This document shows, piece by piece, positions 1-6,980 of a DNA stretch of 17,093 nucleotides. A program made the position numbers and the translations under genes. The notes under the pieces are model-generated. The model saw only the letters and a list, made by a program, of their open reading frames with translations. It made no database searches and was not told the DNA's origin. This stretch comes from JBGTBD01 sp041749475 (GTDB lineage Bacteria; Pseudomonadota; Alphaproteobacteria; Rickettsiales; UBA998), in contig JBGTBD010000024.1 of NCBI GenBank assembly GCA_041749475.1, positions 1-17,093 of the forward strand, in the 5' to 3' direction. Position 1 is the first letter of the stretch; each line of letters begins with the position of its first letter.

Positions 1-144
1 TTTTGTGAAGACTGCTTTCTGTGTCGCATTGGATGCGTTTGTTGACAAGGCCTTATTGCATCTGAGCCCGGTCCTGTAGTGTCCCCTCGCAAATCTCTGG
101 GGTGGCTGTCTCAGTGTTCCGTTATTTGTTTTGGAGTACCAAGA
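1..144. other. Left-edge non-coding stretch
   Basis: This is the sequence between the window edge and the 3' end of the DUF2339 gene. One plus-strand frame is open from the first bases to a TAG at 77-79 and gives about 25 residues (ending LLHLSPVL). That could be the tail of a gene entering from the left, but it is too short to identify. I see no convincing terminator hairpin for the DUF2339 gene here, only a weak CCCC...GGGG pairing around 87-106. Confidence 0.3.
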
Positions 145-2841
145 TTATTCGAGGCAAGTGCTCTTAGTATTGCCAAACACAAACCGCGTATAGAACCAGC
201 TAAGACCGAGCAAGCTCAAGCCAAGGCCGAAGAAGGAAAATACGCGGAACAAGCCTTCGAGTTCCGATGCGTCATAAAGGAATACTTTTCCGACCGTCAG
301 AATCATGATGACAAGCGACGCAACACGGATCATTTTATCCTTACGTAGAGTTCCGAAAAACAGCAGCGCAATCCCGAACAGCAGCCACACTACCGAGTAG
401 GTATAGATTTCTGCGTTACTGGTTTCGGAGCCATTCAGATACGTTCCGTGGAATATCTGGCGCACGTTGAGCGATATCAGCACAAAGGAAAGTAGCAGGA
501 TAAAACCATAGCCATATGGGCTCCATTCCGATTTTCCGGCATGGGGCAACTCAAGCGTTGCTCTCCAAGTCCACAGAATAGGCAAGCCGTAAGTAAGCAG
601 CAGGGCATTAAATAGAGGAACCTCGCCTACCGTCTGTGCTGACCATAGCGGGTTATAGCCAATGAAATCGAAATAGCCGATACGGAATATGGCAATGCCA
701 GATAATACAAGACCACTAAGCGACACAGCCTGTCTTGCAAAGCGTCGTCCAATCCACAAACATGCCAAACCGTAAACAAACAGGATATTGGTAATGACGC
801 CGCGCTCTACAAAGCCTGCTTTGACGAACAGGACGTTCTCATCAACATGGAACGCGTGGCGGGTGAGATAATATCCCATCACGCCGATGAGGGCTATGGC
901 GGCGATTTCAAGAGAGCGTACTAACCTGTCATCACCCTTGGTACGTAGCAGATAGCTGCTCATAACAAAGAACAACGCCGGCAAGCCAAGTTGGAATGTC
1001 GGCCAGTTTACGATGGGAATGCCCTCTTGCAGAGCGAGCTTTGCTTCTATAAGGCTATAAGCCGTAAGCTGAACCAGAAGCATGATTTGGGGAATCAGCA
1101 GGAATCCGAACGCACAAGCAAGGATGCCCACAATATAGCGCAATGCTCTCACGTCCACTTTGGTATTAATCCATGTAATGGCGAATAGCTGGCCAGCAAA
1201 GGCTACCGATAAGAACTCGCGCGGCAGCTCGATCGTCAGCCCGGTCGACACGAACGCGGTAACCGTCGCTGCATAAATAGCCATGAGATGCTGCTTTTGT
1301 GGATGGTCTTTGGGAACATCCCGCATAATCTTCTGGAGCGCGTAGGTGCCAAGGCCAGCGAAGGCAAGCGCCAGCACACCCCAAAACAATGGGATGCCTG
1401 TTACTAAATCCGTATAACGCAACTCATAATAACCCAGCAAATAGTACCCAAGGCTTGCCGCAGCGGTAAGTCCAGCCCATATAAGCGGCTTCTCGCTGCG
1501 CGACTGCAGCAGATATCCACTGCCAATATAGAGCGTAGCAAAAATTATGATGGTTAAGGCGAAAGCATTGGCATCAGAGGTATTCCATACCACTAGCATA
1601 ACGGCATTAACCGCCATAGACACCCACGGAACGAGGCCGTAAAGCTTTTGGTTAAAGAATGCGAGACCAACCCCTCCGAACGATAGAAGCCCGAACAAGC
1701 CCCATTCCATCATTCCGAAACCAGCATGGGAGGCTATGATTCCCGTAAGCATTATCGCGCCGCCAAGCGTCAGATAATTAAGCGCAGACGTTGCTTTGAA
1801 CAAATCGGTAATATCGGCGCTATCTTCCTCATATTGTTGTTTGGACGTGGCAACTACCGTGGCGCTTACCGCCATCAGGAAAAGGCCGAGGTAGATTGTA
1901 TCGCCGGGAGTAAAATTGCTGCCAAAGAGCCATAGGCACACCCATAGGAATGCGCCGAGCACAGTAGGAATAGCCATCAACCACCAGCGTTGCTTGCGGA
2001 TAACCACCATCAGGCCGGTCAATACAAAATAGAGATAGATAAACAGTATCGGTGCTTGCGGGTCTTGCGAACCGACCATTGCGGGTGTCAAGAACCCTCC
2101 TACTAGCCCAAGCAAGGCAATCGGCATTCCGTGTCTCAAAGACAAAACAACAGCGGTAGCTGTGACCACTGCCATACCACCAAAGCCTAGGAACACCGGA
2201 ACTAAGCCATAAAGGCTGGTAGCTGAAAAGATACAGACGTATAAATCAGCGATACCAGCACCGGATAATGCCTGAGCGATACGTGTGCCGTTGGCAAATT
2301 CAGGTTTACTGCGCACCCAATTCGCAGCGCAAAGCAATCCGACACCGAATATTATTCCCAGCACTACGCGCACGGTCGGGCTGAGCAGACCCGTCTCAAT
2401 GGAATATTTTACCATGAAAAAGCCGGCCAATGCTAAGGCCACGCCGCCAATCCACACAGGTAAACGTGCGCCGAATTGCTGTTCAAAGCTGATGCGTTCT
2501 TTTTTCTCTTGTGGTGCATTTGCTTCCGAGTAGGCGGGAAAGTCTTTTATTTCTGGCTGAACCGCCTTTGCCGCCACTTTTACGGGGACTGTTTTTTCTG
2601 GCTCCGTAGGCGTTTGATAAGTGGGCGGGGTTTGCTGTTCCCACGAGCGTTGCGCTTGCGCCATTAGGTTCGGCGGCAGCTTCACCCCTTCTTTTTCCAA
2701 GAATACCAGAATTAACCGAAGCCGGCTTTTCAGCCCATGCATTTCCCCGCGCAATTCATTTATCCGGCTGCGGTTCACCCAAGGCAAAATGAGGCTGGCT
2801 AAGAACAAAAATCCAAATCCGACTCCTAAAAGTACCCACAT
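145..2841 (-). CDS. Large DUF2339-family multi-pass membrane protein
   Basis: The product is 898 residues and almost entirely hydrophobic after residue 130. The order is: an N-terminal membrane anchor (about 1-22), a short charged coiled-coil-like stretch (NELRGEMHGLKSRL), a proline/threonine/lysine-rich cytoplasmic linker (about 65-120), then a long series of transmembrane helices to the C-terminus. The segment around residues 128-178 (RLPVWIGGVALALAGFFMVK) matches the usual start of the DUF2339 (PF10101) core. Length and layout are normal for that family, whose function is unknown; an envelope role is inference. The ATG at 2841 is preceded by a GGGGA stretch that can act as a ribosome binding site. 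It is transcribed away from the TetR gene at 2940, with a palindrome between them, so control by that TetR protein is likely but inferred. Confidence 0.85.
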   Translation of the reverse strand: MWVLLGVGFGFLFLASLILPWVNRSRINELRGEMHGLKSRLRLILVFLEKEGVKLPPNLMAQAQRSWEQQTPPTYQTPTEPEKTVPVKVAAKAVQPEIKDFPAYSEANAPQEKKERISFEQQFGARLPVWIGGVALALAGFFMVKYSIETGLLSPTVRVVLGIIFGVGLLCAANWVRSKPEFANGTRIAQALSGAGIADLYVCIFSATSLYGLVPVFLGFGGMAVVTATAVVLSLRHGMPIALLGLVGGFLTPAMVGSQDPQAPILFIYLYFVLTGLMVVIRKQRWWLMAIPTVLGAFLWVCLWLFGSNFTPGDTIYLGLFLMAVSATVVATSKQQYEEDSADITDLFKATSALNYLTLGGAIMLTGIIASHAGFGMMEWGLFGLLSFGGVGLAFFNQKLYGLVPWVSMAVNAVMLVVWNTSDANAFALTIIIFATLYIGSGYLLQSRSEKPLIWAGLTAAASLGYYLLGYYELRYTDLVTGIPLFWGVLALAFAGLGTYALQKIMRDVPKDHPQKQHLMAIYAATVTAFVSTGLTIELPREFLSVAFAGQLFAITWINTKVDVRALRYIVGILACAFGFLLIPQIMLLVQLTAYSLIEAKLALQEGIPIVNWPTFQLGLPALFFVMSSYLLRTKGDDRLVRSLEIAAIALIGVMGYYLTRHAFHVDENVLFVKAGFVERGVITNILFVYGLACLWIGRRFARQAVSLSGLVLSGIAIFRIGYFDFIGYNPLWSAQTVGEVPLFNALLLTYGLPILWTWRATLELPHAGKSEWSPYGYGFILLLSFVLISLNVRQIFHGTYLNGSETSNAEIYTYSVVWLLFGIALLFFGTLRKDKMIRVASLVIMILTVGKVFLYDASELEGLFRVFSFFGLGLSLLGLSWFYTRFVFGNTKSTCLE

Positions 2842-2885
2842 ATGTCCCCACGCTTTAGAGGTTGAATATGTAAGATATTAGTATA

Positions 2886-2927
2886 AAATTATACAGTGTG
2901 CAATTATAATTTTACAGTGTATAATTT
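2886..2927. promoter_or_regulatory. 42-bp palindrome, candidate TetR operator
   Basis: Perfect 10-bp arms AAATTATACA (2886-2895) and TGTATAATTT (2918-2927) flank a 22-bp spacer whose centre, AATTATAATT (2902-2911), is itself a perfect palindrome on the same axis. Over the whole 42 bp, 18 of 21 symmetric positions pair. It fills the divergent intergenic region and contains -10-like TATAAT hexamers on both strands, so a protein bound here would be expected to block both the TetR gene and the DUF2339 gene. The dyad is directly visible; its recognition by the adjacent TetR protein is inference. Confidence 0.6.
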
Positions 2928-2939
2928 AAAGGTAATCTC

Positions 2940-3533
2940 ATGGCGCGACGTTCTGACCATTCCAAAGAGGAGTTAATCGAGTTAGCTATACAGGCTGGGA
3001 TAGAACTAATTGAAGAAAAAGGTTTTTCTAAATTCAGCGCCCGTGCGGTTGCCAGCAAGATGGGGTATACGGTAGGCACGCTCTATCATCTATTTGGCAC
3101 ACTGGATGACTTTATCCTGCATATCAACGCCAGAACGTTGGATAAATGGTATGACATACTGGAAAAAGGACTGAAAAAGCAGAAACATGATCCAATTCAC
3201 TATTTAGCTAAAGCCTATATGCGATTTGCGCGGGATCATTATCAGCGGTGGACGGCCTTATTCGAGCATCACATAGAGGAAGGAAAGGTGGTGCCGGATT
3301 GGTACGCGCCTAAGTTGACCAGATTCTTTACCTTGGTAGAAAATGCTTTACTGCCTTACACGAACAATGACCATGCAGAGGCGCGGCGCATGGGCAAAGT
3401 GTTGTGGGCAAGCATCCACGGCATTTGTGTGTTGGCACTCTCAGGTAAATTGGAAATTGTGGGAGCGGAATCGGCTGAAATTCTGGCAGCCTCACTCGTG
3501 GATAACTATCTTAAAGGGCTTGCATGTGAATAG
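2940..3533 (+). CDS. TetR/AcrR-family transcriptional regulator
   Basis: The product is 197 residues, the normal TetR size. The N-terminal helix-turn-helix domain covers about residues 8-55, with the recognition region FSARAVASKMGYTVGTLYHL (30-51) typical of the family. The rest is a helical ligand-binding/dimerisation domain that resembles the WHG-type C-terminal domain of some TetR proteins (HYQRWTALFEH, then VLWASIHGICVLALSGKL). The ligand cannot be deduced. The ATG at 2940 has AAAGG just upstream (2928-2932). The gene is divergent from the DUF2339 membrane protein and shares with it the palindromic intergenic region. It probably represses itself and the membrane protein gene. Confidence 0.9.
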   Translation: MARRSDHSKEELIELAIQAGIELIEEKGFSKFSARAVASKMGYTVGTLYHLFGTLDDFILHINARTLDKWYDILEKGLKKQKHDPIHYLAKAYMRFARDHYQRWTALFEHHIEEGKVVPDWYAPKLTRFFTLVENALLPYTNNDHAEARRMGKVLWASIHGICVLALSGKLEIVGAESAEILAASLVDNYLKGLACE

Positions 3534-3657
3534 AGATGGCTTTGTTGTTCTGCACGGCATTTTCGTACTCAGCGGTGATCGAGTCAGAAGCCTCCATTAA
3601 TTCGGCTATAAGTGAAGCGCGATGTCCCGCTGGGTCTTTATCGACACCATTCGTGAC
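3510..3657 (-). pseudogene. Possible remnant of an unknown gene (5' lost)
   Basis: On the minus strand a frame opens right after an in-frame TGA and gives about 48 residues with a protein-like composition (GVDKDPAGHRASLIAELMEA, then SDSITAEYENAVQNNKAISI), ending with a TAA around 3510-3512 inside the 3' end of the TetR gene. There is no good start codon and no family I recognise. Just upstream, in another frame and directly after the RTX stop, KHFERVGGLLPKGIF is also readable, which would fit a frameshifted relic. The plus-strand reading of the same DNA is less protein-like. This is a weak call; chance is possible. Confidence 0.2.
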
Positions 3658-3719
3658 AATTCAATTTTTTGAGTCAAAATATCCCCTTAGGCAAGAGACC
3701 ACCAACACGCTCAAAATGT

Positions 3720-4778
3720 TTAAGCAAAAGTGAAATCTGCATCTACTAATGCGTGATTACCGTCTAGGAAAAATCTGAAATCCGCTCCATCTGAAACGTA
3801 AGTACGGTTAGTGGTAGAACTATACGTATATCCTAGAGTAGTAGCACTCCCTATGCCTGCCTGAATTGATGTGAAACCTAGTTCCAACAATTCTATTTTA
3901 TCTTCTCCATGTACAAAATCGCGGATGCGATCATCATAAAGTTTTTGTGATTCTGAGGTTGATTGGAAAACAAACAGATCTGCTCCTGCGTCCCCTTGTA
4001 AAATATCCTGTCCCGCACCGCCGATAAGAGTATCGGCATTGTTACCCCCTCTTAGGTCATCATTTCCAAGCCCTCCATACAAGGTATCTTCTCCGTCGCC
4101 GCCACTTCCATAGTCGTTATCTCCTTCACAGAAAATAAAATCATTTCCGCTACCGCCCAGCACGCTGTCATTTCCACTGTTACCATATAGATAATCATTC
4201 CCAGTCCAACCCCACAGCGTATCCTGTCCTAATCCAGCGTAGAGGAAATCGTTATCGTGACCGCCATCCAGACTGTCATCCCCGTCACCCCCATAGAGAC
4301 TATCGTCATTTGCACCACCAACGATAGTATCACTGTTTCCTTGTCCATCTAGATAATCATTACCTGCCCCACCATCGAGTGAATCATACCCTGTTCCGCC
4401 TCTTAATGTATCGCGGCCATCTTCACCAAAAAGTTGATCATCTTGCGACCCGCCGTCGATAAAATCATTATCTAAGCCACCGTATATAGTGTCATAATCT
4501 TGCTGGCCATATATGGTATCGTTACCTGATCCACCAATGATGCTGTCATCATCATATCCTCCATCGAGTGAATCATTTCCATTTTCGCCGAAGAGAGAAT
4601 CATTTCCATTATCGCCATAGATAGAATCTCCTTCTGTCCCACCATAGGCAGTATCATGGCCATCCCAGCAACTGATCCAGTCATTGCCACCGTCACCGTG
4701 AATGACGTCGTTACCAACTCCTGCATACAAGGTGTCGAGCCCGTTCCCACCATAGATCGTGTCGTTATGGTGTCCACG
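3720..4778 (-). pseudogene. 5'-truncated RTX nonapeptide-repeat protein fragment
   Basis: The reading frame is open from a TAA at 4779-4781 to a TAA at 3720-3722. It encodes about 27 tandem GGxGxDxUx calcium-binding repeats (for example GGAGNDYLDG, GGSGNDFIF, GGAGQDILQG) and a C-terminal domain of about 85 residues (DLFVFQSTSESQ, IRDFVHGEDKIEL, DADFTFA end) typical of type I-secreted RTX proteins, where the secretion signal is C-terminal. The first visible codons (RGHHNDTIYGGNGLDTLYAG) are already mid-repeat. No ATG, N-terminal effector domain or ribosome binding site is seen, and the only candidate start is a TTG at 4730 within the repeats. The 5' part therefore appears lost, at the border with the recombinase cassette. 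No type I transporter genes are in the window. It might still be expressed from a fortuitous start, but function is doubtful. Confidence 0.7.
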
Positions 4779-4784
4779 TTAATA

Positions 4785-4796
4785 GCATTTAAATGC
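4785..4796. repeat. 12-bp perfect palindrome at the RTX/cassette border
   Basis: GCATTTAAATGC reads the same on both strands and lies four bases beyond the stop codon where the RTX frame ends and about 57 bp before the DUF2924 start. It may be part of a promoter or operator for the cassette, or mark its end. This is only a structural observation. Confidence 0.3.
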
Positions 4797-4853
4797 CAAT
4801 ATCCACTCGACTTTTGCCTTTCCGCAAGCATTGCTTGGTTCAAGAGGTGCAAT

Positions 4854-5282
4854 ATGGGTGAAAAAGTAAATTTGAAACTAGCGACGCTGGAGCTCTTGTC
4901 AATTGAAGAACTCAAACCGATTTGGCGCAAATATTTCGACAATGACCCGGTACGATTCCAGCGAGACTACATGGTACGCCGGATCGCCTATCAGATTCAG
5001 GCGCGGGCGTATGGTGGCCTGCCGAAGACTATCCGTAATAAACTGAAGCGTTTGGCAGAAGATGGTCAGGGAACGGTGCGCGAGCAAGTGCAGGTGACGC
5101 CAAGCACAAGGCTGATGCGCGAATACAAAGGCGAGCGTATTCACGTTGCGGTGCTAGAGGATGGATTCGAGTTCAAGGGCAAGCGCTATAAGAGCCTGAC
5201 GGCGATTGCGACGGAGCTGATGGGTAGCCGAACCTCTGGCCCGAAATTCTTTGGCCTGCTGCGAGCTTCTGATGAACAATAA
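4854..5282 (+). CDS. DUF2924 family protein, recombinase partner
   Basis: The product is 142 residues from the ATG at 4854, preceded by AGAGG (4842-4846). The frame is open further upstream, but there it runs antisense through the RTX repeats, so the internal ATG is the better start. The sequence has the features of DUF2924 (PF11149): an N-terminal helical part (SIEELKPIWRKYF, MVRRIAYQIQARAYGGL) and a C-terminal part with TRLMREYKGERIHVAVLEDG, FEFKGKRYKSLTAIA and TSGPKFFGL. In alphaproteobacterial phages and islands this small protein is commonly encoded immediately before a large serine recombinase, as here, where the recombinase ATG lies inside its last codons (11-base overlap). It is presumed to bind DNA or assist recombination, though its function has not been established to my knowledge. 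It appears intact, unlike its partner. Confidence 0.85.
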   Translation: MGEKVNLKLATLELLSIEELKPIWRKYFDNDPVRFQRDYMVRRIAYQIQARAYGGLPKTIRNKLKRLAEDGQGTVREQVQVTPSTRLMREYKGERIHVAVLEDGFEFKGKRYKSLTAIATELMGSRTSGPKFFGLLRASDEQ

Positions 5283-6106
5283 ACTCATTCGATGTGCTAT
5301 CTATACCCGCAAATCGACCGAGGAGGGTTTAGACAAGGAATTCAACTCACTTGAGGCTCAGCGTGAGGCCTGCGAGTCCTACATCAAAAGCCAGATGCAC
5401 GAGGGCTGGAAGCTCATTCCCACCGCATATGACGATGGTGGCTATACCGGAGGCAATATGGAGAGGCCAGCCATTCCTTTATCAGGCCATTTATAAAATC
5501 CTCAATAACCAACTATATATTGGCCGTATCAGCCACAAGGAAAAGACTTATGAGGGGCAGCATCACGCAATAATCTCAATGGAGTTGTGGGAGCAGGTTC
5601 AGGCTTTGCTGAAGGATGGCAAAGAGCATCGGGCTCGCCGGCATGCGAAACATGGTGCGCTGCTGATGGGCAAATGCTTTTCGCAGGCAGGAGACCTATA
5701 CACGCCAACTTATACAAGGAAAGGCGGCAGGCAATATCGCTATTATCTCCAAAAAAGCACCGGCCACCGGATCAAAGGACCAGATCTGGAGTCGCTGGTA
5801 ATAGATGCAATTCGGCTACTCGCGCGCGAACCGAAATACTGGGAACTCTGTTGGAAAAGCTGCATTAAGCTCATAGCCAAAGAAGCACAGCATTTAACCA
5901 TTACTGAGCTAGCTAAACGTGAAGGCATGGGCAGAACCTATATCTCACGCGTAGCGAATCTGATGTATCTGGCACCAGAAATCATCTCTTGCATACTGAC
6001 CGGCACTCAACCTACTACGATGCACTTGCAGGACTTAATTGCGAATTTGCCAGTCGAATGGCACCGTCAGAAGCAGCTGCTGAAATTCTCTGTTGCCGCA
6101 GATTAA
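5272..6106 (+). pseudogene. Large serine recombinase, internally deleted and frameshifted
   Basis: The first frame (ATG 5272 to TAA 5494-5496) gives the start of a resolvase catalytic domain: CAIYTRKSTEEG with the nucleophile Ser at residue 15, NSLEAQREACESYI, and YDDGGYTGGNMERPA. It then leaves frame. The second frame (usable from about 5465, stop at 6106) starts within the later recombinase domain (LYQAIYKILNNQLYIGRISH, HHAIISMELWEQVQALL), continues through a zinc-ribbon-like stretch without obvious Cys pairs, and ends with the HTH-like tail common in these enzymes (TELAKREGMGRTYISRVANL, LAPEIISCILTG). In the intact family, roughly 150-200 residues (rest of the catalytic domain, long helix and start of the recombinase domain) should separate the two parts; here they are joined near 5470. 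A second, smaller loss around LLAREPKYWELCWK is possible. The enzyme cannot be active. Confidence 0.85.
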
Positions 6107-6211
6107 TTCCCTGTTCGTTTTCCAGCTCTGGATACTTCGTTAGCGCAAAACCGCTTTTTGCCTGGCTCCGAAAAGTCTATCAAGGCCGCAACCCATCATT
6201 TTAAATTTAAA

Positions 6212-6240
6212 TCCCTGTTATTTTCCCTGTTAGCAGGGAA
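6212..6240. repeat. Tandem TCCCTGTTA motif with hairpin
   Basis: TCCCTGTTA occurs at 6212-6220 and again at 6224-6232, a 12-bp period. The second copy is part of a perfect 7-bp inverted repeat, TTCCCTG (6223-6229), loop TTAG, CAGGGAA (6234-6240). It lies about 105 bp after the recombinase stop. It could be a recombinase recognition or attachment remnant; the motif is visible, the role is inference. Confidence 0.4.
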
Positions 6241-6357
6241 TTGATCACCGATCAGAAACGTCACCACGAAAACTTCGCTAGTGAGAGAACGGCTTGGATT
6301 TGGGAGGATTTTTGGGAAATTTGCCAAAAAAGGCTGTCCCGCATGTGGCGGTGGATG

Positions 6358-6383
6358 TAAAAATAGTGGCGGAAAGCGCCACT
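6358..6383 (-). terminator. Intrinsic terminator downstream of tRNA-Gln
   Basis: Read on the minus strand, the stem AGTGGCG, loop CTTTC, CGCCACT (6383 to 6365) is followed by ATTTTTA (6364-6358). It lies 45 bp past the tRNA 3' end. The other strand also has TTTTT after the stem (6383-6387), so it may work in both directions. Confidence 0.65.
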
Positions 6384-6427
6384 TTTTGCAGCTCTCAGTC
6401 TGGAGGGATGTTCGAACTGGGAAATAT

Positions 6428-6501
6428 TGGCTGGGGCGCCAGGATTCGAACCTGGGATGTCGGTACCAAAAACCGATGCCTTACCACTTGGCGACGCCCC
6501 A
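6428..6501 (-). tRNA. tRNA-Gln (anticodon TTG)
   Basis: The 74-nt cloverleaf on the minus strand has acceptor arm TGGGGCG (6501-6495) pairing with CGCCCCA (6438-6432), discriminator G, and an encoded CCA end (6430-6428). The D-arm region is GCCAAGTGGTAAGGC. The anticodon stem TCGGT/ACCGA encloses loop TTTTGGT with anticodon TTG. The T-arm contains GGTTCGAATCC. All parts are regular, so the gene looks functional. It lies 42 bp downstream of cutA, and its 3' side faces the recombinase relic. Confidence 0.96.
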
Positions 6502-6518
6502 ACAACTATGGAGTGCTC

Positions 6519-6547
6519 GTATTACACGAGGACTTTGCAGGTTTCAA
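6519..6547 (-). promoter_or_regulatory. Possible promoter of tRNA-Gln
   Basis: On the minus strand TTGAAA (6547-6542) and TAATAC (6524-6519) are separated by exactly 17 bp, with TG just before the -10 hexamer. Transcription would begin about 10 nt before the tRNA. The -35 box overlaps the cutA stop codon (6546-6544). The -10 match is only partial. Confidence 0.4.
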
Positions 6548-6876
6548 TGCTCTTTTTCAGAGGTCGTTTCAGCCGTCACCCAATCAAGGAAGGGACGGAA
6601 TCCGCCGGAAATGGGGGTGAACAACACGCAAGGGCAGTCATAGGAATGGTGTCCGGTCACGAAATCGGTCACTTGCTGTTGGTGTTTTCCTTGCGTTTTG
6701 CCAATGATGACCCATTCGGAGGCTTCTTGCCGTTGGCCTTCCCACCGATAAAGCGACGTCACGGGCCCGTGGATATTAGCGCAGGCGATGAGGCGCTGTT
6801 CCAGCAGGGCGGAGGTAAGGGTGTTAGCCTCCTGCTCGGAAGGGGCGGTGATATAGACTAAGACATGCTCGTTCAT
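6544..6876 (-). CDS. cutA: CutA1-like divalent cation tolerance protein
   Basis: The 110-residue product is the usual CutA1 size and forms, in the family, a very stable trimer with a ferredoxin-like fold in the cytoplasm. Visible family signatures are the N-terminal strand VLVYITAPSEQEA, the ACANI...SLYRWEGQ block (residues 31-48), the EWVIIGKT strand, and HHSYDCPCVLFTPISGG near residues 76-92, which corresponds to the usual HPYExPxI segment. CutA has been linked to copper/divalent metal tolerance, but its biochemical role is unsettled. The ATG at 6876 has no clear Shine-Dalgarno sequence. It lies after the pilin operon terminator, so it probably has its own promoter in 6877-6924, where I cannot define boxes. 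The tRNA-Gln follows directly. Confidence 0.92.
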   Translation of the reverse strand: MNEHVLVYITAPSEQEANTLTSALLEQRLIACANIHGPVTSLYRWEGQRQEASEWVIIGKTQGKHQQQVTDFVTGHHSYDCPCVLFTPISGGFRPFLDWVTAETTSEKEH

Positions 6877-6924
6877 AATCGGAGACTGCCATGAAGCCTA
6901 TTCCCCCGCAAGGGTGAAGGAGAT

Positions 6925-6958
6925 AAAAAAAGCCCCGGAGGTAAAAACTTCCGGGGCT
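6925..6958 (-). terminator. Strong intrinsic terminator of the pilin operon
   Basis: On the minus strand a 9-bp stem AGCCCCGGA (6958-6950) / TCCGGGGCT (6939-6931) closes a 10-nt loop and is followed by six T (6930-6925). It begins about 22 bp after the stop of the second pilin gene. Confidence 0.9.
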
Positions 6959-6980
6959 TGTGAAGAGTATCTATTTGCGT

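Larger units (their letters stand above)
6107..6427. other. Non-coding stretch between recombinase relic and tRNA-Gln
   Basis: No convincing gene lies here. It holds two direct copies of TCCCTGTTA, the second forming a hairpin (6212-6240), an AT palindrome TTAAATTTAA (6201-6210), and the terminator downstream of the tRNA (6358-6383). The plus-strand frames that run through it continue antisense across the tRNA and are spurious. This stretch is the natural place for an element end or attachment site, but no duplicate of the tRNA 3' end is visible in the window. Confidence 0.5.

Noticed and set aside
3720..4778. 27-bp periodic direct repeats resembling a tandem or CRISPR-like array
   Set aside because: The period is nine codons and the repeats translate into GGxGxDxUx motifs, so they are coding repeats of an RTX protein, without spacers.
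4472..4942. 156-aa minus-strand open frame starting opposite the DUF2924 gene
   Set aside because: It reads antisense to DUF2924 and then out of frame through the RTX repeats, giving a Met/Ser-rich artefact.
6428..6501. Duplicate of the tRNA-Gln 3' end as an attachment site within the window
   Set aside because: I found no second copy of the T-arm/acceptor sequence between 1 and 6427; it could only lie outside the window.
6281..6861. Plus-strand open frames of 108-144 aa across the tRNA and cutA
   Set aside because: They are translations antisense to tRNA-Gln (giving the familiar spurious RQDSNLG/APGFEPG type peptides) and to cutA.
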